A stretch of 64,000 nt of DNA from Rhodopseudomonas palustris (GTDB lineage Bacteria > Pseudomonadota > Alphaproteobacteria > Rhizobiales > Xanthobacteraceae): the NCBI RefSeq assembly GCF_013415845.1, contig NZ_CP058907.1:1178001-1242000 (forward strand), given 5' to 3'. A program made the translations under genes and the position numbers. This document shows, one piece after another, positions 32,325 to 43,106 of this stretch. Position 1 is the stretch's first letter, and the number at the start of each line of letters is the position of its first letter. The notes beneath the pieces are model-generated. The model did no database searches. It saw nothing but the letters and a program-made list of their open reading frames with translations, and was not told the origin of the DNA.

Positions 32325-34721
32325 ATGTTCACTCAGAAAGACTTCATCAGCAGGGGTTACAACGGGTCCGAAAGGACACGCTTGCGCTTGATGCAGCTTG
32401 CCAGCCAGAAACGGAACTCCGAGCAAACGTCGCCTGCGATTCGCGCGGGCTTGGTCGACTCGTTGTTCATGAATCCGGCGCCGATGATTGTCGGAGCGTT
32501 CGGGCCTGCGATAGCCGGCGCGGTCATAGGGCTGGTCACTGGAAGCATCCTGAACTGGCTGTGCGTTCCGTTGTTCGTCCTCATCGGCTTCGCGCGGGCC
32601 GTGCAGATGCGTCGCTATCAGCAGCGCAACGCTCCGCTGACGGTGGAGGAGGCCGACGTCTGGGAGCGTCGCTATCGCTTGGGAGCGATCGCTCACGGTA
32701 TCTCGCTCGGAGCCTGGTCGCTGGTGGTCTTGCTCGGTACCGACGACTCGGCCGCGCATATGCTGTGCGTCGCGACTGTGGTGGCATATACTTCGGCGGG
32801 TGTTGGACGGACCTTTGGCCGCCCCCAGATCTTCCATCTGCAGGTGCTGCTGAGCTGTGGTCCACTGATCTTCGCGATGGTGAGGGTCGGCGGGGTCTAT
32901 TATCTCACGCTGGCGTTGCTCAGTGCGGTGTTCTTTATCTCGATCCGTCATCTGACATCGAGCCTGCAGCGAATCTATCTCAACGCCTGGATCGGCCGGG
33001 AGCGCGAGGCTGCACTGGCCAACCAGTTCGACACCGCGCTGAATAACATGCCGCACGGGTTGTGCATGTTCCGCGCCGACGGCCGCCTCGCTGTGATGAA
33101 CCATCGCTTTGCCGAGATGATGCGGCTCCGGGACGAACTGGTCAAAGGCTCGCCCACCGCGACCGAAATCGTATCCGCGTGCGTAGCGATCGGCGCGATT
33201 TCAGCAGCGAGTGGCCGCCTGATCCTGTCGGAGATAGAGAGCGCGCTCGCGGGCGAGATCGTTACGGTCGGCGATGAGACGATTCCCCGGTCCTTGTGCT
33301 GGACCTTCCAGCCGATGGCGGACGGCGGCGCCGTGGTGCTGATCGAAGATATCACCGAGCGTCGCAACGCCGAAGCGCGGATCGTTCATCTTGCGCGTTA
33401 CGACGAGCTCACGGCGCTGCCGAACCGGGTCAGCTTCCGGGACGAAATTGAGCGCATTCTTGAGGCCGAGCACGGCAGGGGCAAGACCCGGCTTTCGGCG
33501 CTGTTGTTCATCGACCTCGACCAGTTCAAGCAGATCAACGACACGCTCGGCCATCCATGCGGCGATCGGCTGCTGTGCTCCGTTGCCGAACGGCTGCGTG
33601 ACATGCTGCGGCCGGACGATTATGTGGCGCGATTCGGTGGCGATGAATTCGTCGTATTCCAGCAGAACATCGCCTCGAACGAAGATGCTGCGGCGCTGGC
33701 TCGCCGAATCGTCGATCGGTTGAGCGACCGCTATCTGATCGATCATCACGTTGTTGAGATCGGTGCCTCGATCGGCATTGCGATGACGTCGCCGGGCACC
33801 AAGGCCGACATCCTTCTCAAGAATGCCGATATGGCGCTGTATCGCGCCAAGGCCGACGGCCGCGGCAATTATTGCTTCTTCCGCGAGGAAATGGCGCAAA
33901 CCGTCGAGGCCCGCCGCATCCTCGAGCTCGATCTGCGCAAGGCGCTCGCCAACGAAGAATTTGAGCTGTACTACCAGCCACTGGTGAATCTCAAATCCGG
34001 CAAGATCACCACCTGCGAAGCGCTGCTCCGCTGGAATCACCCGGTGCGCGGGACGGTATCACCGGTCGATATTATTCCGGTCGCCGAGGACATGGGGCTG
34101 ATCGTCGACCTCGGTCGCTGGATCCTGCGTAAGGCCTGCATGGAATGCATGCTGTGGCCGGAGCCGGTAAGTGTCGCGATCAACTTCTCTCCGCAGCAGT
34201 TCCATCAGCGTGACGTGCTGACAGAAGTGCGTTACGCGCTTGAAGTTTCCGGCCTGCCTGCCAGCCGGCTGGAGATCGAAATCACCGAGTCTTCGTTGCT
34301 GCGGAATACGCAGTGGACGCACGACGCTTTGCAGCAGCTTCACGCCGAAGGCGTTCGAATCTCGCTCGACGATTTCGGCACTGGCTATTCGTCACTCAGC
34401 TATCTGCACAGCTTCCCTTTGCAGAAGGTGAAGATCGACCGCTCGTTCCTCGAGGGGATCGACAGCGACCGGCCGCTGACTCTGTTGCGCGGCGTCGCTC
34501 GTCTCAGCAGCGATCTTGGCATGTCGGTGGTCGTGGAAGGCATCGAAACCAACGAGCAGCTCGAATTGATCAGCGCCGACGGCACCGTCACCGAGGCGCA
34601 GGGCTATCTGTTCAGCCGTCCGGTCCCCGCCCAGCGCATTCGGCAATTGCTGAACGCGTCGCAGGGGGTGCGCCAAAAAGACGGCAAAGTGCTTTCTTTG
34701 CCGACTCGATCGATCGCCTAA
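32325..34721 (+). CDS. membrane GGDEF/EAL cyclic-di-GMP signalling protein
   Basis: A 798-aa protein with about six hydrophobic segments in the first 210 residues, a PAS-like domain (about 232-345), then GGDEF (about 356-515) and EAL (about 530-790) domains. The active motifs are intact: RFGGDEFVVF and CEALLRWNHP, with ITESS, DDFGTGYSSL and KIDRSFL in the EAL core. It could therefore make or break cyclic-di-GMP; the real direction cannot be read from sequence. It sits between tolB and pal in the same direction as the tol genes. Confidence 0.93.
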   Translation: MFTQKDFISRGYNGSERTRLRLMQLASQKRNSEQTSPAIRAGLVDSLFMNPAPMIVGAFGPAIAGAVIGLVTGSILNWLCVPLFVLIGFARAVQMRRYQQRNAPLTVEEADVWERRYRLGAIAHGISLGAWSLVVLLGTDDSAAHMLCVATVVAYTSAGVGRTFGRPQIFHLQVLLSCGPLIFAMVRVGGVYYLTLALLSAVFFISIRHLTSSLQRIYLNAWIGREREAALANQFDTALNNMPHGLCMFRADGRLAVMNHRFAEMMRLRDELVKGSPTATEIVSACVAIGAISAASGRLILSEIESALAGEIVTVGDETIPRSLCWTFQPMADGGAVVLIEDITERRNAEARIVHLARYDELTALPNRVSFRDEIERILEAEHGRGKTRLSALLFIDLDQFKQINDTLGHPCGDRLLCSVAERLRDMLRPDDYVARFGGDEFVVFQQNIASNEDAAALARRIVDRLSDRYLIDHHVVEIGASIGIAMTSPGTKADILLKNADMALYRAKADGRGNYCFFREEMAQTVEARRILELDLRKALANEEFELYYQPLVNLKSGKITTCEALLRWNHPVRGTVSPVDIIPVAEDMGLIVDLGRWILRKACMECMLWPEPVSVAINFSPQQFHQRDVLTEVRYALEVSGLPASRLEIEITESSLLRNTQWTHDALQQLHAEGVRISLDDFGTGYSSLSYLHSFPLQKVKIDRSFLEGIDSDRPLTLLRGVARLSSDLGMSVVVEGIETNEQLELISADGTVTEAQGYLFSRPVPAQRIRQLLNASQGVRQKDGKVLSLPTRSIA

Positions 34722-34915
34722 GTCCCCTTTTCGGGGCCCGATCTCAGGTAAAATTTCCTCGAACTTCTCCATTGTCGCTGGATATTCACTAAAGTGGAAT
34801 TATAAGAATTAACCCTAATAGTTCTAATGCTTTGCCGGTCCGTTAAGGATTCGTTAACATTTTCGTACGGTCGGTAGCCTGTGTTGTGTCGGGACATGTG
34901 GGTGGGGTGAGAGCG

Positions 34916-35665
34916 ATGGGAGTCGTACGACCAGCTGAACAGCAAAGCCGGATCGCCGCCCGCAGGGTCGCGTTGCTTGAGAAGGTGGACTATCGACTCG
35001 CTGAAACTCCGGCAGAACGCGAGGCGATCTACCGGTTGCGATATCGCGCCTATCTCAAAGAAGGGGCGATCGACGCCAACAGCAGCGGCATCGTTACTGA
35101 CCGGTACGATGATCTTCCGAATTCATGGATCTTCGGCGTGTTCTATGAGGGGGAGCTCAGCAGCTCACTGAGGATCACAGTTGCATCTCCGGATCATCAT
35201 GACTGCCCATCGATGGACGTTTTTCCGGATTTTCTTCAACCCTGGCTTGCTGAGGGCAAAGTTATCGTGGACCCCACGAGGTTCGTGGCCGATCCGACAA
35301 GCGCCAACCGGCTGCCCGAACTGCCATATCTGACTCTGCGTCTGGCCTATGTCTCGTGTGAGTACTTTAACGCGGACATCGGCCTTGCCTCGGTGAGGAC
35401 CGAGCATCAGGCATTTTATCGCCGGGTGATGATGCGTTCGATCTGTGAATCGCGGCCGTATCCAGGATTGAAAAAGCCCATCGGGCTCATGGAGATCGAC
35501 TTCCCCGCGATGCACGACAAGCTGTTCGCCCGTTATCCGTTCTTGCGCTCCAGTGAATCCGAGCGGCGCAGCTTGTTCGAACCGGCGACAGGTGTTCCAA
35601 ATCTGACTTTGGCCGAGGCTCCAAATCTCGTGCCGATCGCTCCCATCGGTCGCACGTGTCTTTGA
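34916..35665 (+). CDS. FeeM/LuxI-like N-acyltransferase (GNAT fold)
   Basis: A 249-aa cytoplasmic protein. The start at ATG 34916 has GGTGAGAGCG upstream. The N-terminal LAETPAEREAIYRLRYRAYLKEG and the DRYDDLPNSWIFGVF block are the pattern of acyl-ACP-dependent synthases of the FeeM/LuxI type, in which the first Arg and the Tyr lie in the acyl pocket. VDPTRFVADPTSANRLPELP and ASVRTEHQAFYRRVM continue this fold. The product (an N-acyl amino acid or a signalling lipid) is inferred from the family. It follows a GGDEF/EAL gene and precedes pal. Confidence 0.78.
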   Translation: MGVVRPAEQQSRIAARRVALLEKVDYRLAETPAEREAIYRLRYRAYLKEGAIDANSSGIVTDRYDDLPNSWIFGVFYEGELSSSLRITVASPDHHDCPSMDVFPDFLQPWLAEGKVIVDPTRFVADPTSANRLPELPYLTLRLAYVSCEYFNADIGLASVRTEHQAFYRRVMMRSICESRPYPGLKKPIGLMEIDFPAMHDKLFARYPFLRSSESERRSLFEPATGVPNLTLAEAPNLVPIAPIGRTCL

Positions 35666-35992
35666 CCGCACTCGGTTCTTGCGACGATTAGATCGAGCTG
35701 GCTTTCAGATCGATCGCCGGCATCGACCGGCGGTCGCCAATTATTGGAAGCTTTGGCCTTTCTCCGGCGCTCACAGCTCTCCACGCTTCCAACGCTTATC
35801 CGGGAATGGAACGCCACGGCTTCACTCTGGCGCCACATTTGCTCCTCATTAACCATCACGTTTGCTTTTGGCCGACCGGGGGCAATTGATCGAGTTCGGC
35901 AACACCTCGTCAAGGTTGACGGAACGTTCGCTTAACCATCGCCCTGTAGACCGAAAACACAGTCGGAATATCGCGAGCGTGGAGGCTCCGGA
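35666..35992 (+). promoter_or_regulatory. gap upstream of pal (no gene)
   Basis: No start with a ribosome binding site was found on either strand. The last 80 bases are moderately AT-rich and contain TTGACG at 35916, which could be a -35, but no matching -10 is clear. The pal promoter is presumably here, because tolB and pal are 3.7 kb apart. Confidence 0.4.
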
Positions 35993-36490
35993 ATGACCAA
36001 TCACAAGCGAATCCTCCAGGGATTGAAGGTGGCCGCGGTGCTCGCGGTGGCCCTGTCGATGGGGGCTTGCGCGAACAAGAATGGGCTCGGTGGTGCCGAT
36101 GGCGCGATGGCTGGTGCGGCCACCCCGGGCAGCCAGCAGGATTTCGTCGTCAACGTCGGTGACCGCGTGTTCTTCGAGAGCGATCAGTCGGATCTGTCGC
36201 CGCAGGCGGCCGCGACCCTCGACAAGCAGGTGCAGTGGCTGCAGACTTACAGCCGCTACACCTTCACCATCGAAGGCCACGCCGACGAGCGCGGCACCCG
36301 CGAGTACAACATCGCGCTCGGCGCGCGTCGTGCGCAGTCGGTCCGCAACTATCTGGTGTCGCGTGGTATCGACGCGCAGCGGATGCGGACCATCTCCTAC
36401 GGCAAGGAACGCCCGGTCGCGGTCTGCAACGACATCTCGTGCTGGTCGCAGAACCGCCGCGCCGTCACGGTGCTGAACGCCGGCGCCTGA
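35993..36490 (+). CDS. pal: Pal, peptidoglycan-associated lipoprotein
   Basis: A 165-aa outer-membrane lipoprotein with lipobox LSMGAC (Cys26). The OmpA-like domain spans about residues 50-160, with FFESDQSDLSPQAAATLDKQ and GHADERGTREYNIALGARRA, whose Asp and Arg bind meso-diaminopimelate. It works with TolB. A strong terminator follows. Gene order tolB-(two signalling genes)-pal differs from the usual adjacent order. Confidence 0.95.
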   Translation: MTNHKRILQGLKVAAVLAVALSMGACANKNGLGGADGAMAGAATPGSQQDFVVNVGDRVFFESDQSDLSPQAAATLDKQVQWLQTYSRYTFTIEGHADERGTREYNIALGARRAQSVRNYLVSRGIDAQRMRTISYGKERPVAVCNDISCWSQNRRAVTVLNAGA

Positions 36491-36513
36491 TCGCCGGCCT
36501 CAATCGAAGTCGC

Positions 36514-36541
36514 AAAACGGCGCCGCGGGGCGCCGTTTTTG
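36514..36541 (+). terminator. rho-independent terminator after pal
   Basis: AAAACGGCGCC, loop GCGG, GGCGCCGTTTTT form a GC stem flanked by A and T runs, so it can act from either strand. It suggests cpoB has its own promoter or depends on read-through. Confidence 0.88.
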
Positions 36542-36645
36542 TTTTCGGTGGCGGCTTTGGCCGTCGCCTCAGTCACATTTTTGGCGTAGTACGGCGATCA
36601 ATCCAGCGCCACTTGTTTGGCCGCCCTCGAACTCGTCGGACTGTC

Positions 36646-37683
36646 ATGTCATCTGGTTTTGCCGTCTCCGCGCGCAGCCTCGCTTTGATGGCGACGCTCG
36701 CTTTCGCCGCTCCCGCGCTGGCCCAGCAATATGGCGGCGAGGTCGATCCCGAGATCCGTATCCAGCAGCTCGAGGACCGGCTGCGGACGCTGACCGGCCA
36801 GAATGAAGAGCTGCAGTACCGCAACCGTCGGCTCGAAGAGCAGGTTCGGCAGTTGCAGAGCGGCGCCGGTGCGCCGGGTGCTCAGCAGCCCGCCCCTAAT
36901 CAGGCGGCGACGCCGCCGGCCGCTCCGCAGCAGCCTTATAGCCAGCCCGCGCAGCAACCGGCTTACGGCCAGCAGCAGCCGGGTTACGGTCAGCCGCAGG
37001 CCCCGATGGTTCAGCCGCAACCGGCCGTGCCGCAGGGCGGCGGCCGCCGTGGCGACGCGTTCGATCCGTCGCGCGATCCCAACGCGCCCGGTGTGCCGCG
37101 CGCGCTTGGCGGCGGCCAGCTGCCGATGGAGCAGAGCGGTGGCATGCCGGCCGGCCGCGCCGCCGGCGCTCCGATGGATCTGTCGAACGGCAATGGCGGT
37201 TACGTCCAGGGCGGCTATCCGCAAGGCGGCGCTCCGTCCGCCGCTAAGCAACCGCCCGCCGCCGCAGCCGGTGGCGCCTTGACGACGCAGCCGCCGTCGC
37301 AGACGCCGCGTGACGAATTCGATCTCGGCATTGGCTACATGCAGCGCCGCGACTACGCACTGGCCGAAGAAACCATGCGCAACTTCGCGCAGAAGTACCC
37401 CGACAATCCGCTGACTGCGGATGCGCAGTATTGGCTCGGCGAGAGCTTTTTCCAGCGCCAAATGTATCGCGACGCCGCCGAGGCATTTCTGGCTGTGACC
37501 AGCAAGCATGAGAAGTCCGGCAAGGCGCCGGATGCGCTGCTGCGGCTCGGCCAGTCGCTGTCGGCACTGAAGGAAAAGGAAGCGGCGTGCGCCGCGCTCG
37601 GCGAGATCGGCCGCAAATATCCGCAGGCGTCGTCGAGCGTGAAGAAGGCGGTCGACCGCGAGCAGAAGAAACTCAAGTGCTGA
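36646..37683 (+). CDS. cpoB: CpoB (YbgF), Tol-associated coordination protein
   Basis: A 345-aa periplasmic protein that couples Tol-Pal to peptidoglycan synthesis at division. The signal peptide covers residues 1-26. A coiled coil (about 32-70, IRIQQLEDRLRTLTGQNEEL and the following QYRNRRLEEQV) gives the trimerisation region. A Pro/Gln/Gly-rich linker runs about 75-225, and the C-terminal TPR domain (about 228-345, FDLGIGYMQRRDYALAEETM) closes the protein. ATG 36646 is the only start that gives a signal peptide. The linker is far longer than in E. coli CpoB. Confidence 0.92.
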   Translation: MSSGFAVSARSLALMATLAFAAPALAQQYGGEVDPEIRIQQLEDRLRTLTGQNEELQYRNRRLEEQVRQLQSGAGAPGAQQPAPNQAATPPAAPQQPYSQPAQQPAYGQQQPGYGQPQAPMVQPQPAVPQGGGRRGDAFDPSRDPNAPGVPRALGGGQLPMEQSGGMPAGRAAGAPMDLSNGNGGYVQGGYPQGGAPSAAKQPPAAAAGGALTTQPPSQTPRDEFDLGIGYMQRRDYALAEETMRNFAQKYPDNPLTADAQYWLGESFFQRQMYRDAAEAFLAVTSKHEKSGKAPDALLRLGQSLSALKEKEAACAALGEIGRKYPQASSSVKKAVDREQKKLKC

Positions 37684-37737
37684 ACCCAGCAGGCCTCGGC
37701 GGATAGCGGGGCCTGACAACCGGCAGGCAGACGGCCG

Positions 37738-38778
37738 ATGTCCGGAACCGATCACGAGGCAGTATCTGCAACCGAGGCGCGGCGGCTGTTCGCCGACTGG
37801 AAGGCGGCGCCGGCGATCGTGCTGGCGGTCTCCGGCGGGCCCGACTCGCTGGCGCTGATGTGGCTCGCCGCCCGCTGGTGGAGGTCGTTGAAGCGAGGCC
37901 CGGCGTTGGCGGTCGTCACCGTCGATCACGGCCTCCGTCCTGAGGCAGCCGCCGAGGCGCGCGCGGTGAAGCGATTGGCGGCCTCGCTCGACCTTCCGCA
38001 TCGGACGCTGCGCTGGAGTGGCGACAAGCCCAGCACGGGGATCCAGGCGGCGGCTCGCGGGGCACGTTATCGGTTGCTGGCGAAGGCCGCCAAAACGCTC
38101 GGTGCCTCGCATGTGATGACCGCGCACACCCGCGACGATCAGGCGGAGACCGTCCTGATGCGCCTGTCGCGTGGCAGTGGAATCGCCGGCCTTGCCGCGA
38201 TGGCGCGGGAAATTGAGCGGGACGGGGTGGTGCTGGCACGGCCGCTGCTCGATGTTCCCAAGGCCCGGCTGATCGCCACGCTGGCCAAAGCTCGAATCGA
38301 TTTCGCGACCGACCCGAGCAACGCCGATCCGCGCTTCACCCGCCCACGGCTGCGCGAGCTGATGCCGCAGCTTGCGGCCGAAGGCTGCGATGCCCGTTCG
38401 CTGGTTCGGTTGGCGGTCCGTGCGGCACGTGCCGATGCAGCGCTGGAACTGATGACCGACGGCGCTGAGCAGTTCTTGGCCTCGCTCGATGCCGGCTCGG
38501 AGCGCCCGGGCGTCGATGCACGCGCGTTCCTAGGGCTGGCTGCAGAAATTCAGATTCGTTTGTTGCTGCGAACCCTGTCCCGTCACGGCCACGAAGGGCC
38601 GCCGGAACTCGGCAAGGTCGAAGCGCTCGCGGAAGCGCTAAGCCAGGCGGCGGCGAGGAGCCCGCAAGCGGCAGCGAAGATTCGCCTCAAGCAGACCCTG
38701 GCGGGTGCCGTGATTTCTCTCACCGGTGACCGCCTGGTGATTGCCCCAGCCCCGCCGCGGCGTGGTCGGGTCCGCTGA
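37738..38778 (+). CDS. tilS: tRNA(Ile)-lysidine synthetase TilS
   Basis: A 346-aa enzyme that puts lysine on C34 of the minor tRNA-Ile so it reads AUA. The PP-loop motif SGGPDSLAL is at residues 32-40. VDHGLRPEAAAEARAVKRLA and MTAHTRDDQAETVLMRLSRG are the other family blocks. The C-terminal part is shorter than in E. coli TilS, as in other alphaproteobacteria. The tilS-ftsH order is common. Confidence 0.93.
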   Translation: MSGTDHEAVSATEARRLFADWKAAPAIVLAVSGGPDSLALMWLAARWWRSLKRGPALAVVTVDHGLRPEAAAEARAVKRLAASLDLPHRTLRWSGDKPSTGIQAAARGARYRLLAKAAKTLGASHVMTAHTRDDQAETVLMRLSRGSGIAGLAAMAREIERDGVVLARPLLDVPKARLIATLAKARIDFATDPSNADPRFTRPRLRELMPQLAAEGCDARSLVRLAVRAARADAALELMTDGAEQFLASLDAGSERPGVDARAFLGLAAEIQIRLLLRTLSRHGHEGPPELGKVEALAEALSQAAARSPQAAAKIRLKQTLAGAVISLTGDRLVIAPAPPRRGRVR

Positions 38779-38884
38779 TGGTCTCTCCACGTACGTTTAA
38801 CCACCTCCCTGGAGAGGGCCTTTGATCGCCACGATTTGAGCGAGAAACCGGTTAGAATGCGCCAAATAGTCCTGTGTGCTTCTC

Positions 38885-38913
38885 TTGGCAGGGGCTCGGC
38901 TCACACCTAGATT
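38885..38913 (+). promoter_or_regulatory. sigma-70-like promoter of ftsH
   Basis: TTGGCA (38885-38890), 17-base spacer, TAGATT (38908-38913), about 95 bases before the ftsH ATG. A reasonable housekeeping promoter; no clear heat-shock consensus was seen. Confidence 0.6.
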
Positions 38914-39009
38914 AGGCGAACCGGCTCTCGGGAAGCTCCCGCAGTGCCATTCGTTTCGGCGCCGCAGGGCCCACCTGGTCGCGATCCGCGCGACCCATAA
39001 GGAAGACCG

Positions 39010-40926
<1,917 letters not shown>

Positions 40927-40949
40927 GCCGACCGGCCAAGCTGACTTCG

Positions 40950-40979
40950 AAAAACGCGGCGGCAACGCCGCGTTTTTTG
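40950..40979 (+). terminator. rho-independent terminator after ftsH
   Basis: AAAAACGCGGC, loop GGCAA, then CGCCGCGTTTTTT. The stem of about 7 bp has A and T tails. Confidence 0.9.
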
Positions 40980-41058
40980 TTGCGTGTCGCCCGCTGCCGC
41001 CGCGCTTGACCTGATCGCGCGAAGACCCCAGGCAGAAGGCGTCGTCACGGATCCTGCA

Positions 41059-41808
41059 ATGACCACTCACATCACCAAAGCGCCGGCGTACTGGTCGCGC
41101 GACGCGATCTGGCCCGGCATCGTCGCGATCGGCCCGATGCTGCCCGGCACGCTGGCGTTCGGCATGGCGTTCGGCGCACTGTGTGCGCAGAAGAACTTCA
41201 CGCTGGCCGAGGTCGAAGTGATGATGGCCACCGTCTATGGAGGGCTGTCGCAGTTCGTCGCGGTCCAGGCTTGGCCAGATCGGCTGACGCCGTCGACGAT
41301 CGCGGCGCTGGCGCTGCTCACCACCACCGTCAACATCCGCTTCTTCCTGATGACGGCGTCGATGCGGCCGTGGTTCGGCACGTTGCCGGCGTGGCAGGCT
41401 TATCCCCCGCTGCTGCTGGTTACCGATGGCGGCTGGCTCGCAGCGATGCGCTATCGTGAGCATGGCGGCGCCAATGCCTGGTTCTACCTCGGCGGCGCGT
41501 TGGTTCTGTATCTGGTGTGGCTGGTCTCGGCGATTCCGGGCTTTCTGCTCGCCGAACAGCTCGCTGATCCGAAGAAGTTCGGCGTCGACATCGCGATGCC
41601 GGCGTTCTTCGCGGCGCTCTTGGTACCAGCCTGGAAGGGGCCGCGCCGGGCGATTACTTGGCTCGTGTCGGGGATCGTCGCCCTGACGGTGCATTGGCTG
41701 ATCCCGGGCTATTGGTTCATCATTGCCGGCGCGCTGTCAGGTGCGATCACCGCCGGACTGATGGATGAACCGCCAGTGGCGACGTCCCACGCGGGGCATT
41801 CGTCATGA
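41059..41808 (+). CDS. azlC: AzlC-family branched-chain amino-acid exporter subunit
   Basis: A 249-aa membrane protein, about five or six hydrophobic segments. AIGPMLPGTLAFGMAFG and VYGGLSQFVAVQAW near the N-terminus are AzlC signatures. With AzlD it forms an exporter of branched-chain or related amino acids. ATG 41059 is taken as start; a GTG at 40984 would add an unlikely extension. It overlaps azlD by ATGA. Confidence 0.85.
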   Translation: MTTHITKAPAYWSRDAIWPGIVAIGPMLPGTLAFGMAFGALCAQKNFTLAEVEVMMATVYGGLSQFVAVQAWPDRLTPSTIAALALLTTTVNIRFFLMTASMRPWFGTLPAWQAYPPLLLVTDGGWLAAMRYREHGGANAWFYLGGALVLYLVWLVSAIPGFLLAEQLADPKKFGVDIAMPAFFAALLVPAWKGPRRAITWLVSGIVALTVHWLIPGYWFIIAGALSGAITAGLMDEPPVATSHAGHSS

Positions 41809-42122
41809 CCGATATGCTCCGCAGCGACGTGATGATTGCCTTCGCCATCATGACTGCCGTCACCGTCGCGTCCCGGCTCGGCGGCTACTTCATGATGCGC
41901 TATGTCGAGGTCACGCCGCGGGTGAGGCGGATGCTCGATGCGCTGCCCGGCTCGATTATCGTCGCGGCGGCGCTGCCGGTGGCGGTCAATGGCGGGCCGA
42001 TCGTCATGCTCGCGCTGGCGGCCGCGATCGCGGTGAGTGTGCTGCGTCGCAATGACTTTCTGGCAGTCATAACCGGTATGTTAGTAGCGGCGGCGGCCCG
42101 AGCTCTGGGGCTGCCGGGCTAG
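41805..42122 (+). CDS. azlD: AzlD-family small exporter subunit
   Basis: A 105-aa membrane protein with four hydrophobic segments, starting at ATG 41805 inside the azlC stop. It has the AzlD pattern TVASRLGGYFMMRYVEVTPRV and the last part VLRRNDFLAVITGMLVAAA. It would complete the AzlC exporter. Confidence 0.85.
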   Translation: MTDMLRSDVMIAFAIMTAVTVASRLGGYFMMRYVEVTPRVRRMLDALPGSIIVAAALPVAVNGGPIVMLALAAAIAVSVLRRNDFLAVITGMLVAAAARALGLPG

Positions 42123-42177
42123 TTTGCAGGAATGCTATTCATTTCATTACCGTAAGGGCTTGCCTTCGCTTCTGAAT

Positions 42178-42189
42178 AAGTGTTCACTT
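42178..42189. promoter_or_regulatory. short palindrome upstream of a TetR gene
   Basis: AAGTG, TT, CACTT, in a very AT-rich island between azlD and the TetR gene at 42309. It is a candidate operator, in the range expected for a TetR site, but short. Confidence 0.4.
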
Positions 42190-42308
42190 TTTTCACTGAT
42201 TTGGTGAGGGTGTTCCGTCCGTTTCCCTCGCTACTCCAGCAACTTGATGAGCGCGCCGGTCGATTTTGTCGCACACTGCGGCCGCGCTCGTTCCAGGACG
42301 AACACGCC

Positions 42309-42983
42309 ATGGTTTACCGGCGAACCCACCAGGTGGTTAAGCGCTTAGCAGCGCGCCGCAGCGCTATCCTCGCTGCAGCGCGTGAGACCGCCGCCGAAGG
42401 CGGAATGGCCGCGGTGCAGATCGCGCCGGTGGCAGCGCGTGCCAAGGTCGCCGCAGGCACCGTGTACCGTTACTTTCCCTCCAAAGCCGATCTGATTTCG
42501 GAACTCATCGCCGACGTCTCGCGCGACGAGCTCGCAGCGATCCGCCGTGCAGCCGACGCAGCGCCTGGGCCGTCTTCAGCACTGGCGGCGGCGGTCACCA
42601 CGGTCGCGGTGCACGTATTGTCTCATCGCAAGCTGGCGTGGGGCATCTTGGCGGAACCCGTCGATGTCGATGTGTCCGCCTCACGGCTCGCCAGTCGCCG
42701 TGAGATCGCCGGCGAGATCGAACTGCGGATCACTGCCGCGGTGCGCGCCGGCCATCTGCCTGCGCAAGACACCGCGCTCGCTTCGACCGCGCTGCTTGGC
42801 GCGGTGCACGAATCGCTGGTGGGCCCCCTGGCGCCGGACAATCTCGACGACCCGGCGAAACTCCGTGATGCGGTGCAAACCGTCACGCTGCTGGCGCTTC
42901 GTGCGGTCGGGGTGATGGATGCCCGCGCCCGAGGCCTCGTGGTTCAGGCGGTGGTGCCGCCGCGTAGTCTGGTCGGGGCCTGA
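42309..42983 (+). CDS. TetR-family regulator
   Basis: A 224-aa regulator; ATG 42309 is taken because the basic start MVYRRTHQVVKRLAARRSAI leads into the helix-turn-helix (about residues 35-65, IAPVAARAKVAAGTVYRYFPSK). The C-terminal half is Ala-rich and helical with no named fold seen by eye. It is probably unrelated in function to azlCD. It lies 123 bases ahead of glcD, so control of the glycolate genes is possible. Confidence 0.82.
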   Translation: MVYRRTHQVVKRLAARRSAILAAARETAAEGGMAAVQIAPVAARAKVAAGTVYRYFPSKADLISELIADVSRDELAAIRRAADAAPGPSSALAAAVTTVAVHVLSHRKLAWGILAEPVDVDVSASRLASRREIAGEIELRITAAVRAGHLPAQDTALASTALLGAVHESLVGPLAPDNLDDPAKLRDAVQTVTLLALRAVGVMDARARGLVVQAVVPPRSLVGA

Positions 42984-43106
42984 TCAGTTCCAGTTTGCTC
43001 TGCGCGAGTGCGCTGGCTATGACAATCAGCGTATCCTGATCCGACCGTTTCCGCTCGCGGCGCGACAACCGCCTCGCGCACAGCAGCCTGCGCAGGAGTA
43101 TCTCGC

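Noticed and set aside
36646-37683. cpoB Pro/Gln-rich linker as a separate repeat element
   Set aside because: It is in frame with signal peptide, coiled coil and TPR domain and is a normal if long linker.
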